NCBI GenBank assembly: GCA_037355855.1
Contig: CM074760.1
Location: 736,501 to 800,500, forward strand
Source: Pseudo-nitzschia pungens
Taxonomy: Eukaryota; Bacillariophyta; Bacillariophyceae; Bacillariales; Bacillariaceae
Reading direction: 5' to 3'
Length of the DNA stretch: 64,000 bases
In this document: positions 55,223 through 64,000 of the stretch, in pieces
Layout of the letters: each line of letters begins with the position of its first letter
How positions within the stretch are numbered: the first letter of the stretch is position 1
Program-made: the position numbers and the translations under genes
Notes under the pieces: generated by a model
The model's database searches: none
What the model was told of the DNA's origin: nothing
Seen by the model: only the letters and a program-made list of their open reading frames with translations

Positions 55223-57715
55223 CTACCGGTAGAACCAATCCACTTCTTCGTTTGCCACCGTTTCGGCCGTGGAGGAAATGTCCCCGAGCGTGTAATAGCG
55301 CTTCGCCGCCGAAGGATCGTCGCCGCCGCCGCCGTCGTTTTCGCCGCCTCGCTTGTGCAGCTGCAACCTCCGGGTGTGGTATCGGAGCAGGGTGGGCCGG
55401 TGCCCCACGCTCACGCAGGTCAATCCCTCCAGGAGTCCGTACATTTTTTCTTCGGCCGAGACGTCCATGGCCGAGGTGGCCTCGTCGAGGATGACGAGCC
55501 GGGGCTCGTGGATGAGGACGCGGGCAAAGGCCAGCCTCTGCTGCTCCCCCAGGGACAGGACGTTGCCCCAATCCAAGACCGCGTCGAGGCCGCGAAAGGG
55601 ATCGCCGTCCCCGGATCGTTTCGCCAGATTGGACAGGTCCGCTCGCTCGAGGATCCGCAGCAGGTGGGCATCGTCGGGGAGCCCGGATGACGACTCCTCG
55701 GGTGTCTCCTCGCCGGCGCCGGCGCTGGCGTTGCTGCGAGAGGGATACAACAGCTGGTCCCTCAGCGAGCCCAGCGGACAATAGGGTTTTTGTGGAAGGA
55801 AATACACGTCGGAAATGTTGGCTCGCTCGATGATCCCGCTTCCCGACGTCCAGAGCCCGGCAATGGCCCGCAGCAGGGAACTCTTTCCGATCCCGGAAGG
55901 CCCAATGATCAGGAGTCGTTCTCCCCACCGCAGCTCCAGATCGAGAGATCGAATCAGTGCCCGTTCTCGTATTTTGGGAGACTCGTGTTCGTTGGAGGGA
56001 TCGCGGAACAAAAAGCTCTCGGGGGTGTAGAGATCGAGGTTGCGGATGGACAGAGCGACGCCTTCCGCGGACCCCGGCGGCAACTCTCTCAGAGAAACAC
56101 CGCCATGGTTGTTGTTGTTGTTGTTGTTGTTTGTGGTGGCATCGTTGCTGCCCCGGAGGGATTGCGGCCGATCCCTCGTTTTGAAGATCCCGTCGTTCCC
56201 CATTGTCGGACGCCCCAAGAGGGGAGTGGACCGCAAATAGTCGTTGTATTTGTCCTTGTTGTCGTTGTTGCTGTTGTCGCCGTAAAAGCCACCATCGCCG
56301 TCCCGGGGATGGGCATCCCTCAGGGCCAGCAAGAACTGGTGGAGCCGGGTGATGCTGGCGGAAAACTCGGAGAGTCCCTCGAACTCGTTGATGATGAGCG
56401 AGAGATCGTCCAGGATGTGTCCAAAGGCCGCCGCCGCCTGCTGGACGACCCCCAGCTCGACGTTCCCGGCCATGTACTCGGGTGCCACCACCACCACCGG
56501 CAGGATCCAGGTCAGGTAGTTGTAGGAGGTGGTGAAGAATTCGAGGTTCCTCTGGGTCCGGATCACGTCCATGGCGTTGGAAAGGACCCTCCCGAAGCGG
56601 TTCCGGACCGCCTCCCCCTCGGTGGCCTCGCCCCCGAAAAAGGCGATCGATTCGGCGTTCTCGCGGAGGCGCACCAGCGAGTACCGAAAGTCGGCTTCCC
56701 TCGCGAGTTTCCGAACGTTGAGCCGGACCAGGTCCCTCCCCAGCAGGAAGGTCGCGAGCGTTCCGAACGTTGCAAAGCCCACGATGGAGGCAAAGAGCTT
56801 GGGCTCGATGGTGTAGAGGACCACCGAAAAGGCCGTGAGGTCAATGAGCGAAACGGCTATCGTCAAAAAGAGCGTCAGGCTGTACTGGGTAAAGGATCGG
56901 ACGTCTTCGGCCACTCGCTGGTCGGGATTGTCCACGCGGGGAGGGATTGGCTGGTCCTCCGAACCAAGGCTTTCATCGGCGGCGTCGATGTTGGTATTGG
57001 TGGTGGCGTACTCGTACTGGTTCTCGTACTCGTACTCGTACTCGTTGTTGCGTTCGTTACCGCGTTTCCCGGCGTTGAGGCTCGACGCTTCCGCTGCCGG
57101 GATCGAAACCCCCGCGGCCCTGCCTCTTTGCTCCAACCGATAATAGATCTGGTGCGGATTGTCAAAGTACAAGAGCAGCAGTCGTTCCGTCATCCACTGC
57201 CTCCAGCGAATGGCCAGCGTCTGCTTCTGAAACCGATACAAAACGTTGATGGGCGCCAGCAGGCAGAGGGCCACCAGAAACCTCAGCAGTATGCCGTAGA
57301 AGCGCTCGGCGTCCTTGTCTCCCAGGGCGCTCCAGAAATCCCGGGCCAGGTACGAGAAGGCGATCCGCGTGGCGCTGTCCAGCAGCATGAGCGCCACCAG
57401 CCCGCCGAGGAGGCACCTTCCCTCCCGGCTCTCGGAAAAGTAGGGCCGGGACATCTCCCAAAAGATTCCGAGATGCCTGCGGAGGGTGACGGGCTTTTTG
57501 GCGGCGGTGGCCCCGCCGGGGATTGCGCCGTAGGATTTTGAAGCGGTTGCGAGCTCGACATCGACATTGACGGCGTTGTCCCGACGTTTCGGTGCTTCCC
57601 CGACGTCGATCATCGGGACGTACGGGGAAGCGGGATTGTCGCTCGCTCTGGAATCTCGGCTGTCGTTGCCGGGGTTCGTGTCGGCGTTCTCTTGCTCCGT
57701 GTAGGAAGAAGCCAT
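55223..57715 (-). CDS. ABC transporter, ABCD/SbmA-like (TMD-NBD)
   Basis: The 830-residue intact frame runs from ATG 57715 (MASSYTEQENADTNP). After a hydrophilic leader, an ABC_membrane_2-type transmembrane region spans about residues 95-480, with the EAA-like element ENAESIAFFGGE that marks ABCD and bacterial BacA/SbmA relatives. The nucleotide-binding domain has Walker A GPSGIGKSSLLRAIAGLW (about 607), a Q-loop FLPQKPY, signature LSLGEQQRLAFARVL (about 723) and Walker B RLVILDEATSAMD. It is a half-size transporter that should dimerise. ABCD members move acyl-CoA or vitamins across peroxisomal or plastid membranes; the substrate cannot be told here. Asn-rich and Tyr/Glu-rich insertions occur in cytosolic loops. 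Confidence 0.85.
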   Translation of the reverse strand: MASSYTEQENADTNPGNDSRDSRASDNPASPYVPMIDVGEAPKRRDNAVNVDVELATASKSYGAIPGGATAAKKPVTLRRHLGIFWEMSRPYFSESREGRCLLGGLVALMLLDSATRIAFSYLARDFWSALGDKDAERFYGILLRFLVALCLLAPINVLYRFQKQTLAIRWRQWMTERLLLLYFDNPHQIYYRLEQRGRAAGVSIPAAEASSLNAGKRGNERNNEYEYEYENQYEYATTNTNIDAADESLGSEDQPIPPRVDNPDQRVAEDVRSFTQYSLTLFLTIAVSLIDLTAFSVVLYTIEPKLFASIVGFATFGTLATFLLGRDLVRLNVRKLAREADFRYSLVRLRENAESIAFFGGEATEGEAVRNRFGRVLSNAMDVIRTQRNLEFFTTSYNYLTWILPVVVVAPEYMAGNVELGVVQQAAAAFGHILDDLSLIINEFEGLSEFSASITRLHQFLLALRDAHPRDGDGGFYGDNSNNDNKDKYNDYLRSTPLLGRPTMGNDGIFKTRDRPQSLRGSNDATTNNNNNNNNHGGVSLRELPPGSAEGVALSIRNLDLYTPESFLFRDPSNEHESPKIRERALIRSLDLELRWGERLLIIGPSGIGKSSLLRAIAGLWTSGSGIIERANISDVYFLPQKPYCPLGSLRDQLLYPSRSNASAGAGEETPEESSSGLPDDAHLLRILERADLSNLAKRSGDGDPFRGLDAVLDWGNVLSLGEQQRLAFARVLIHEPRLVILDEATSAMDVSAEEKMYGLLEGLTCVSVGHRPTLLRYHTRRLQLHKRGGENDGGGGDDPSAAKRYYTLGDISSTAETVANEEVDWFYR

Positions 57716-58365
57716 CGCCTCGACCACGGACCGGAAAACGGTTGGATGCTAGCACGGAACGGTATGGACGAGGGTGGTGGTGACGATGATGGTGATGATG
57801 ATGGTGCTGATGGAACAAGTGAAGTAACGATGATCCCAGACTATCGGCACGTGCTAATTATGAATGAGAAAACTGAGGTTTTGCGTTTCGGATCGATCAT
57901 GGAAGCGAAAAAAATTTTTAAAAAAATAAATGAAGCAAGACCTCTCTAGAAAAAAATGACAAACAACACAATGAACACATAAACATACTTATTGTACCTT
58001 ATTTACATAGGTACAATTAGTAGTAGTTCGTTGGGAGTGGCTAACATCGAGAACCGAGAACCGAGAACTGTTCCGCATGAACCTTGGCGATGCTCTCCGC
58101 TCACCCGATCGGATACTTGTAAGAATAAGAACAAAAGCACTGGTGTTCTACGCCAGTGAGCAACGACAAACAACATCAAGCAGAGCGGAGACAAGAGAGG
58201 GAGAGAGGCAGAGTGGTGACCGAATTGATTCACTCCCGCATTCGCAACGGCAAAGGGAAGCTCGCTCATTCCCACGAGATCACACCAATCGCCAATTCCG
58301 AGACACCCGGAGACAGAACCCCTTTGGGCACCCCATCGGGCACCCCATCGGGCACCCCATTGACT
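57716..58365. other. Divergent promoter region
   Basis: The divergent ABC transporter and aspartic protease genes share this interval. It includes three tandem copies of GGCACCCCATCG at about 58327-58360, next to the protease start. No other coding sequence is accepted. Confidence 0.6.
58327..58360 (+). repeat. 12-bp tandem repeat at the protease 5' end
   Basis: Two full copies and one near-complete copy of GGCACCCCATCG end six bases before ATG 58366. Confidence 0.85.
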
Positions 58366-60189
58366 ATGGCTTTGGGATGGGTCGTTATGCGAACAACCTC
58401 CACAGAAAAGAATACAACGAATCCAGAGAGGACGCACCATGACGAGAGGAAACGTTCTTCTGCTCCGACAAAGAGTGGTTTCGTACGTCGATACCGAGGA
58501 TGGTGGATCGGGGTGATGATTCTGCTTCCGTTGTTGTTGCCGACAATCGTGGTCGTAGGGGACCGAGGCGGTGTGAAAACGAACAACAACAACAACATCA
58601 TCAACAACAGCAACAGCTACGACTACCGCAGTCGACAACTCCTCGAGCACGGACTCCGGGGTGGAACGGAAGGGCCTTCCGCAAAAGAGGCCTCCGATCG
58701 CCCCGGTGTTTCTACCACTTTTCCGACGGCGCTCGCGTCCAACGCCACGATTCCCCTGCACGCTCACTCGGGAACCTGGCACGTCCACCTCTACATCGGA
58801 TCCCCGCCCCAGAGACAGACCCTCATCGTCGACACCGGCTCCAAGGCGATGGCCTTTCCCTGCAAGACCTGTCCGGCCTGCGGGGAGTGCTGCGGCGTGC
58901 ACGCCAGTCCGTACTTTGATCCCTCCGTGTCCACGACCCACCGGGTTCCGAGGTGCGGGGACTGCCTGCTGGAGGGCATCTCCAAGTGCTCGCGGCACCA
59001 ATTCTTCGGGCTCGGGTCCGGCTCGAATTCCGATCCGAATCCCAATTCCAATTTGGATATGGATGCGCATGCGCATGCGAATGCCGATGCCGATTCGAAT
59101 GCGGATGCGCATGCGGATTCGAGCGACGAGGGAAGCTTTTGCACCTTTTCGCAAAAATACACCGAGGGATCCTCCTGGACGGCCACGGAGGTCGAGGACG
59201 TGGTCTGGTTCGGATCGGAAAACGTGGAAGAAAGCATCGAGCGCTTCTTGCCCCAGCTGGCGGTGGCTTATCCATTTGGCTGCCAGACCAACAGCAAGGG
59301 CCTCTTTCGAAAGCAGTACGCCGACGGGATCCTCGGACTCTCCATCCACGACACGTCCATCGTAACGTTTCTCCACAACGACGGACTGATCCCCCGGAAC
59401 GCATTCTCGCTCTGTTTTACGCACGAGGGAGGGACCCTCACCCTGGGTGGAACGCTGGATCCCCGGAGGTACCATCTCCGGCCCATGGTCGCCACTCCCG
59501 TGACCCGGCAGCACGAGCACGGATATTACAGCGTCGAGGTGGTGCGAGTCTTGGTCAGGGGCACCGGTCACAAAGACAAAACAACAACAACAACAACGTC
59601 GAGGCCACGATCATCACCGACCGAAAATACCCGGCCCAGGCTGCTCCGGGACATGAATTCCGGCAGGGGTTGCATACTGGATTCGGGGACGACCGACTCG
59701 TACTTTCCGTCGAGCCTTGCCTCGGTGGTGAGAAGGGCCGTCACCGAGTACGCAAGCAGCAACAGCAATTACAATAACAACAACAATAATAACATCGACG
59801 ACGATAGGTATCCCCCCTACGATCCGGAAGACCTTGACCTGTTTTCGAATCAGTGGCGCCATCGCGAGTACACTTATTCCGAATTCGAACGGCTCCTCCC
59901 GGTGGTAACGGTGATCCTGGCCAACGACGCGAGCCTGGACATTTTGCCGCAGCACTACATGGAACAGGTCCCGATCGATCCCCAAACGGGAGGGGTGGTG
60001 CCGTGGGAGGGATACAGGGAACTCACCAACCGGCTCTATTTCGAGGAGCCGGAGGGATCGGTCCTGGGCGCCAACGCCTTTTTTGGGTACGACATGCTCT
60101 TTGACAGCGGGCGGCAGCGGGTCGGGATCGCTCCCGCCGATTGCCACGGAGCGGCCGCGGGAGCGCTGCGAGCGAAAGCCGCTCGGTAA
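58366..60189 (+). CDS. A1-family aspartic protease, membrane-anchored or secreted
   Basis: From ATG 58366 the frame gives 607 residues; no ATG lies upstream in the open frame. A hydrophobic segment (WWIGVMILLPLLLPTIVVVG, about residues 45-65) acts as a signal or type II anchor. The two catalytic Asp motifs are QTLIVDTGSKAMAFPC (Asp about 156) and GCILDSGTTDSYFP (Asp about 440), with flap-region and C-terminal pepsin elements (ADGILGLSI, GANAFFGYDMLFD). A Cys-rich insert (CKTCPACGECC) follows the first motif, as in several algal and protist pepsin-like enzymes. An Ala/His/Asp low-complexity loop near 59065-59130 interrupts the N-lobe. No C-terminal membrane segment is seen. Confidence 0.85.
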   Translation: MALGWVVMRTTSTEKNTTNPERTHHDERKRSSAPTKSGFVRRYRGWWIGVMILLPLLLPTIVVVGDRGGVKTNNNNNIINNSNSYDYRSRQLLEHGLRGGTEGPSAKEASDRPGVSTTFPTALASNATIPLHAHSGTWHVHLYIGSPPQRQTLIVDTGSKAMAFPCKTCPACGECCGVHASPYFDPSVSTTHRVPRCGDCLLEGISKCSRHQFFGLGSGSNSDPNPNSNLDMDAHAHANADADSNADAHADSSDEGSFCTFSQKYTEGSSWTATEVEDVVWFGSENVEESIERFLPQLAVAYPFGCQTNSKGLFRKQYADGILGLSIHDTSIVTFLHNDGLIPRNAFSLCFTHEGGTLTLGGTLDPRRYHLRPMVATPVTRQHEHGYYSVEVVRVLVRGTGHKDKTTTTTTSRPRSSPTENTRPRLLRDMNSGRGCILDSGTTDSYFPSSLASVVRRAVTEYASSNSNYNNNNNNNIDDDRYPPYDPEDLDLFSNQWRHREYTYSEFERLLPVVTVILANDASLDILPQHYMEQVPIDPQTGGVVPWEGYRELTNRLYFEEPEGSVLGANAFFGYDMLFDSGRQRVGIAPADCHGAAAGALRAKAAR

Positions 60190-60647
60190 GTCGGCCGCGA
60201 TCGATCCATCGCATGCATCCCGCGGGAAACAGAAACCGCACGGCACACCAAACAAGTTGCGGGCGAGGGAGCTTTTGGGGGGACGCACGATTCGCGGGAA
60301 CGCACACTTCCGAATAAGAGAAACCTCGCATCGACGACAAAACTTCAAACAAAGCCCTGGAGTTTTTTGTGTTGTAGCTGAGTGAAGGCTCACGTTGAGT
60401 TTTCTTTCGGCGTACCTTTTCAATACTAGTTGAAGGCGGACAGAAAAAGCATCATATATTAATGTCGGTACAATACAAAGTAGTATTGATAATATAAATT
60501 TACTTGACGAAATGCTATAAAATTCGTCTATGCATGCTATGTAATGGTTTTCCTCTGAAAACTAAGCATACGAATCGTGTAATTTTCTTGTTCGATACCC
60601 GGCAATACCCGATCTCCCCTCCTTCGTTTGCCATTTTCTCTCCGCAT
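60190..60647. other. Short intergenic region between convergent genes
   Basis: No coding frame is supported. It should contain both 3' untranslated regions. Confidence 0.65.
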
Positions 60648-63600
60648 TTAGAAGTGGACTCTTCGTCGCTTTCCAGATGTGAGACTGCCTCCCCTAGAAT
60701 TGCCATCATCACTTCCTGATGATTTTCCGCGGCCCCCCGGCGAAGTCGTGTTCGAAGAACGCTTGCTTGGAAGACTGCGACCACGACCTCCACCTTTGCT
60801 GCTAGAACCGCCGGCATCCTTGCTTTGGTCCTGTTCCGTCAACCAGATAGCAGCAGCCTTAATTAGAGCATTCATGTTGTCACCCACTTCTTCATCGTTT
60901 TCGCTCCTGGCATCGCTGCCTTCGCTTTCTCCATCGTCCGAATCATCACCATCATCTTCGGGGTCTTCGCTATCTTCACCGGTAGCAGACGCGCCGTCCT
61001 CCGGATCGTCTTTGATCACATCCACCCAGGCACGTTCGACGTGTAGACGGTCCCAGATTTTCTTGAAAAACGCCTTCTTCCAGGATCCACTCAATTCCGT
61101 CTTTTGGTAAATAGCTCTGTGGCTCAGATACGCGATCGAAGCCCGGATGGTTGCAGGACAGCGTCTGCATGTTGCGATATGAGATAGCATAGAGTTGACC
61201 TGTATTATCCGTCAGATTCTTGGCCGAAACGGGGAAATATCGCCCAATATTGTTCTTGTTGGCACAATGCTTGCATGCAAGCCCGGGATAATCAGCTACG
61301 CGATCTCGACCGCGACTACCGGGACCTCCACGACGATCACTCTGCTGAAATTGACAAACTTTGACCTGACGCATCATAAGCAGCACTTGATCTGTGCACG
61401 ACCCACGATCCTCGGGTTTGATGAGGTACAACTTGCTCAGTTTAGGTGCGTCTCCGGTTTCGGACTCTTGGTCGAGTTCGTCACAAGGACTTGGCTGCAA
61501 TGGATCACGGCGGAAAGTAATCCCCCACCCACTCGAGCTAGGCGGGATGTCTGAAAGTCCTATATCCCTTGCAGAATCAATCCAGTACTGCCCGGAGTCA
61601 TCAACCTTTGGGCCAAAGTTTTTGAGACTTTTGAATGCCTCCTTCTTGTCTTCGGGAATGGCCGGGCACGATTTGAAATGCAGTCGCAAGAGTTCTCCTA
61701 CTTTGGTTGGTATGGCTTCCAAGCTTTCAGGAAAGACAACACAGCCCGAGGGTTTCTTGGAATCTGACAAGGTCTTGCAAAAAACACAGCGAATACCAAC
61801 CTGGCCGGTGTAAGGTTCCTTCCTTCCAGAATACCCGGCAGGACTGTCTTTCCCTTTCCAGGAAAAGACTTCTACCAGATCGCTTCTAGCGAAACACTGC
61901 AACTCAGAAAGCCAATTTGAATCGTCGTGCTTGGTGAGCCTAACGCATCCGTCAAACCAAGGACTCTGCTTTTTCTTGCCCTTAGCCGTGGACTTGCCTC
62001 GTGTCGAAGCCTTTCCACCTTCGTCTTCTTCACTTTCAGCCTCAGACGATTCGGTCTCCGTTTCCTCTCCAGAGGACGCGGCTGATTTTTTGGGTGCCGC
62101 TTTGACGGGTTCCTTGACTTCCTCGTCTTCACCGTCCGAATAAATGCCGTTGTCGTCTTCGGCTGATTTCTTTTTCTTCTTGGGTTTGACTCCGGGTTTC
62201 CTGTAGCGCTTCTTTTTCCCCTTGCCTTCGCTGGCCTCATCGAGAGGCAGACCCTGGATTCGGCACCAGAGACGGCGGAAAAAGACCTTGCGTCCTCCGT
62301 GCTTGGGTTTGTCGAGGCGCTTGCCATCGGGACCCATTCTGGCTCGCTTCATGAGCTCAAGATTTTCTCGGATTTCCATCGGACAACGACGACAATTGCG
62401 CACGTGATTCATGATTGTTTGAGACGTGGTTGTTTGCGAGAGAGATGCCTCGGAAGCCGGAAAATACCGACCACATCCCGCCTGGCCGACACAATGTTTG
62501 CAAGCCAATCCGGGAAAGCCAACCTTTCGTCCTTTGTAGCAACCTACACGATCCGCTTCCATCAACACACAGGGACTCATTTGTTCCAAAGTTAGATACA
62601 AATAGTCGGAGATAAGGTCTTGGTCCTCAGGGAAGACCAATGGTCTGTCGTCGACGGGAGGAGGTGGTTCTTGCTCCTCTTCTTCCGGTGGAGGTGGAGT
62701 AGGTTCCGCCTTCTTTTGGGCCTCCTTCTTTTTCCGTCCTTCCTTGGAATTGACGGACGGTCCAGTCAAGGGGGGGAGTGGACCCAGAGGATCCCGCCCA
62801 AAATGAATCCCATGCCGAGTATCGACCAGACCCAACCGCTTGGCAGAGTCAATCCAGTACTGCTTCCGGCCCCCACGGCTCGAACTGGATACTTTCAGGG
62901 ATTCGATCTTGGAACGAATCTCCGGTGGCATGGCCTGGCAGCAATCGAGATGCAAACGAAGCATCTGCTGGACGCTGTTGTAAATGCCACTAATGAGAGA
63001 AGGGTAACTCGTGGCCTGCTGTCCGCGTTCAGCGGGGTTTTCGTCTGCAAAAGTTAACGCAAACGCAGAAGATTTGTAAGTTTACGAGGGAAGGGATACG
63101 GAAATCAAATTGCAACCGACGGGTGATTTGTACCACCCATCAACGCAAGGACATAGTCGAACTTACGTTTACAATGCATACAACGAATTCCGACCTGTCC
63201 AAGGGCGATCGGTTTGTTTCGACCATGCATTGGAGCAGCAATATCTTCTTCCGTTGCACCGAATGCCTCCGCTGCAGGCATGATTATCGTTGTTGTTATT
63301 GTTGTTGTTGTTGCATTGATGGGAAACAACGAAAGGAAAGGAGACAATTTTAACAACAATGCGTTAGAAAGCCGCTGTAGTCCTTCCGTAGGTAAAAATA
63401 TAATAAAAAGAGCTCGAGTGGTTTTCGAGGATCGATTTTCATTTCTTGTTGCTTGCTCGTGACTTACCGAAATGAGCTCTGAGGTACACCTGCAATTCGG
63501 ACAACCAGTACTTGTCGTCGTCCAATCCCAATGGAACGCATCCGGAATACCACTTCTCGATCTTGAGGTCGTCTAGCTCGACCGTTTCGTGCGGCTCTTT

Positions 63601-64000
63601 CTTTTTCTTCTTTTTTGTAGACGTGCTGCGGGGTGACGTCAAGCTCGAGGTGGTGGTCATGGGCGTGCTCGGTATCGCCATCGGCCCGATTCCGGAGAGA
63701 GAAGACGGGGAGGATTTCGGTGCCGATCCCATTTCCGACAAGCTAGGAGATGCTTGCAGATGCGTTTGCAGTGGAGTGTTCTCCATCGAAGGCACAGAGG
63801 TCCCGGCGGGAGAGGTTACCGACGAACTAGTCGATGGCGGAGGTTTTCCTTGCGGCGACGCCGCCGCCAGTAGCTGCTGGTGAGCGGTCGCCTGTTGGTG
63901 CTGCCCATAGGCAGCTGCGGCGCGCTGTTCGATGTTGGCCATGGCCATCTGCTGAGAGTAGATATCGGACGCCGTGGGTGCGTGATGACCGTGTCCATAG
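60648..64000 (-). CDS. Tandem Cys/His-module protein, partial at right edge
   Basis: Exons on the minus strand are 64000-63468 (open at the edge, so 5' incomplete), 63271-63167 and 63044-60648. The protein contains two copies of a three-part unit: KYWLSELQVYLRAHF / NWLSELQCFARSDL, then QVGIRCMHC / QVGIRCVFC with YWIDSAKRLGL / YWIDSARDIGL, then FPGLACKHC / YPGLACKHC with GRYFPASEASL / GRYFPVSAKNL and CRRCP. Conserved Cys and His suggest zinc binding. I believe the family is largely diatom-specific, with no known role. Basic and acidic linkers suggest a nuclear protein. In copy 2 the frame moves +1 at AAT(A)CAG (about 61203), between NLTDN and NSMLSHIATCRRCP; without it the second CRRCP end is lost. 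Confidence 0.75.
63045..63166 (-). other. Intron, 122 nt, GT-AG
   Basis: The donor GTAAGT follows TGTAAAC and the acceptor TTGCAG precedes ACGAAAACC. Splicing keeps the Cys-module frame. Confidence 0.85.
63272..63467 (-). other. Intron, 196 nt, GT-AG
   Basis: The donor GTAAGT follows CATTTCG and the acceptor CTGCAG precedes CGGAGGCA. Splicing joins LRAHF to AEAFGATEED. Confidence 0.85.

Noticed and set aside
55790..57541. Long plus-strand open frame opposite the ABC transporter
   Set aside because: No motif, while the minus strand has complete Walker A, signature and Walker B motifs.
1..64000. CRISPR arrays, prophage or bacterial operons
   Set aside because: No spaced direct repeats and no ribosome-binding-site pattern; spliced genes and eukaryotic chromatin proteins show this is nuclear eukaryotic DNA.

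Overview
The window is nuclear DNA of a microalga, most likely a diatom. Genes are dense, lie on both strands and have few, short GT-AG introns (101-196 nt). The gene set is typical of stramenopile algae: a HIRA-type histone chaperone, a protein with two CW zinc fingers, a GAF/TKL kinase, a CRAL-TRIO lipid-binding protein, a spondin-domain protein, a carbohydrate-type sulfotransferase, ankyrin proteins rich in Asn/Asp runs, a Myb-like DUF6818 fragment, and a dienelactone hydrolase whose N-terminus looks like a signal peptide followed by a phenylalanine at the cleavage point, as in secondary-plastid targeting.

Layout. 0-5 kb: an unrecognised frame-broken gene (+) and an HSP20-like gene (-). 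6.7-17 kb: HIRA (+) and one or two ankyrin genes (+). 17.5-25.8 kb: spondin protein (-), CRAL-TRIO protein (-), coiled-coil protein with a polyQ tract (-). 27-31 kb: small Cys-rich protein (+), sulfotransferase (-), a short TIR element, tRNA-Ala(CGC) (-). 30.8-37 kb: a large basic/acidic protein with an XPF-like C-terminus (+), convergent with the SAP-dienelactone hydrolase (-). 37.5-38.3 kb: a 747-bp element with perfect 19-bp terminal inverted repeats and a Myb-like fragment. 39-48.5 kb: TKL kinase (-), GPN3 (-), TFIIH p62/TFB1 (-). 50-60 kb: double-CW protein (+), ABC transporter (-) and A1 aspartic protease (+), the last two divergent. 60.6-64 kb: a tandemly duplicated Cys/His-module protein (-) that runs off the right edge.

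Several genes serve transcription and chromatin: HIRA (H3.3/H4 deposition), a CW reader of methylated H3, TFIIH p62, and GPN3 (RNA polymerase II assembly and import). They are scattered on both strands and I see no operon-like logic.

The most unusual feature is that many genes are readable only if the frame moves by one base at discrete points, and nearly every step has the same sign (+1, one surplus base). The breaks fall inside recognisable domains (SAP, CRAL-TRIO, spondin, sulfotransferase, the right-edge Cys/His module). Long genes such as HIRA, the double-CW protein, TFIIH p62, the ABC transporter and GPN3 have none. Two explanations remain open: insertion-biased assembly error with patchy polishing, or genuine +1 recoding. 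The sequence alone cannot decide between them. All functional calls are from reading motifs, not from database searches.
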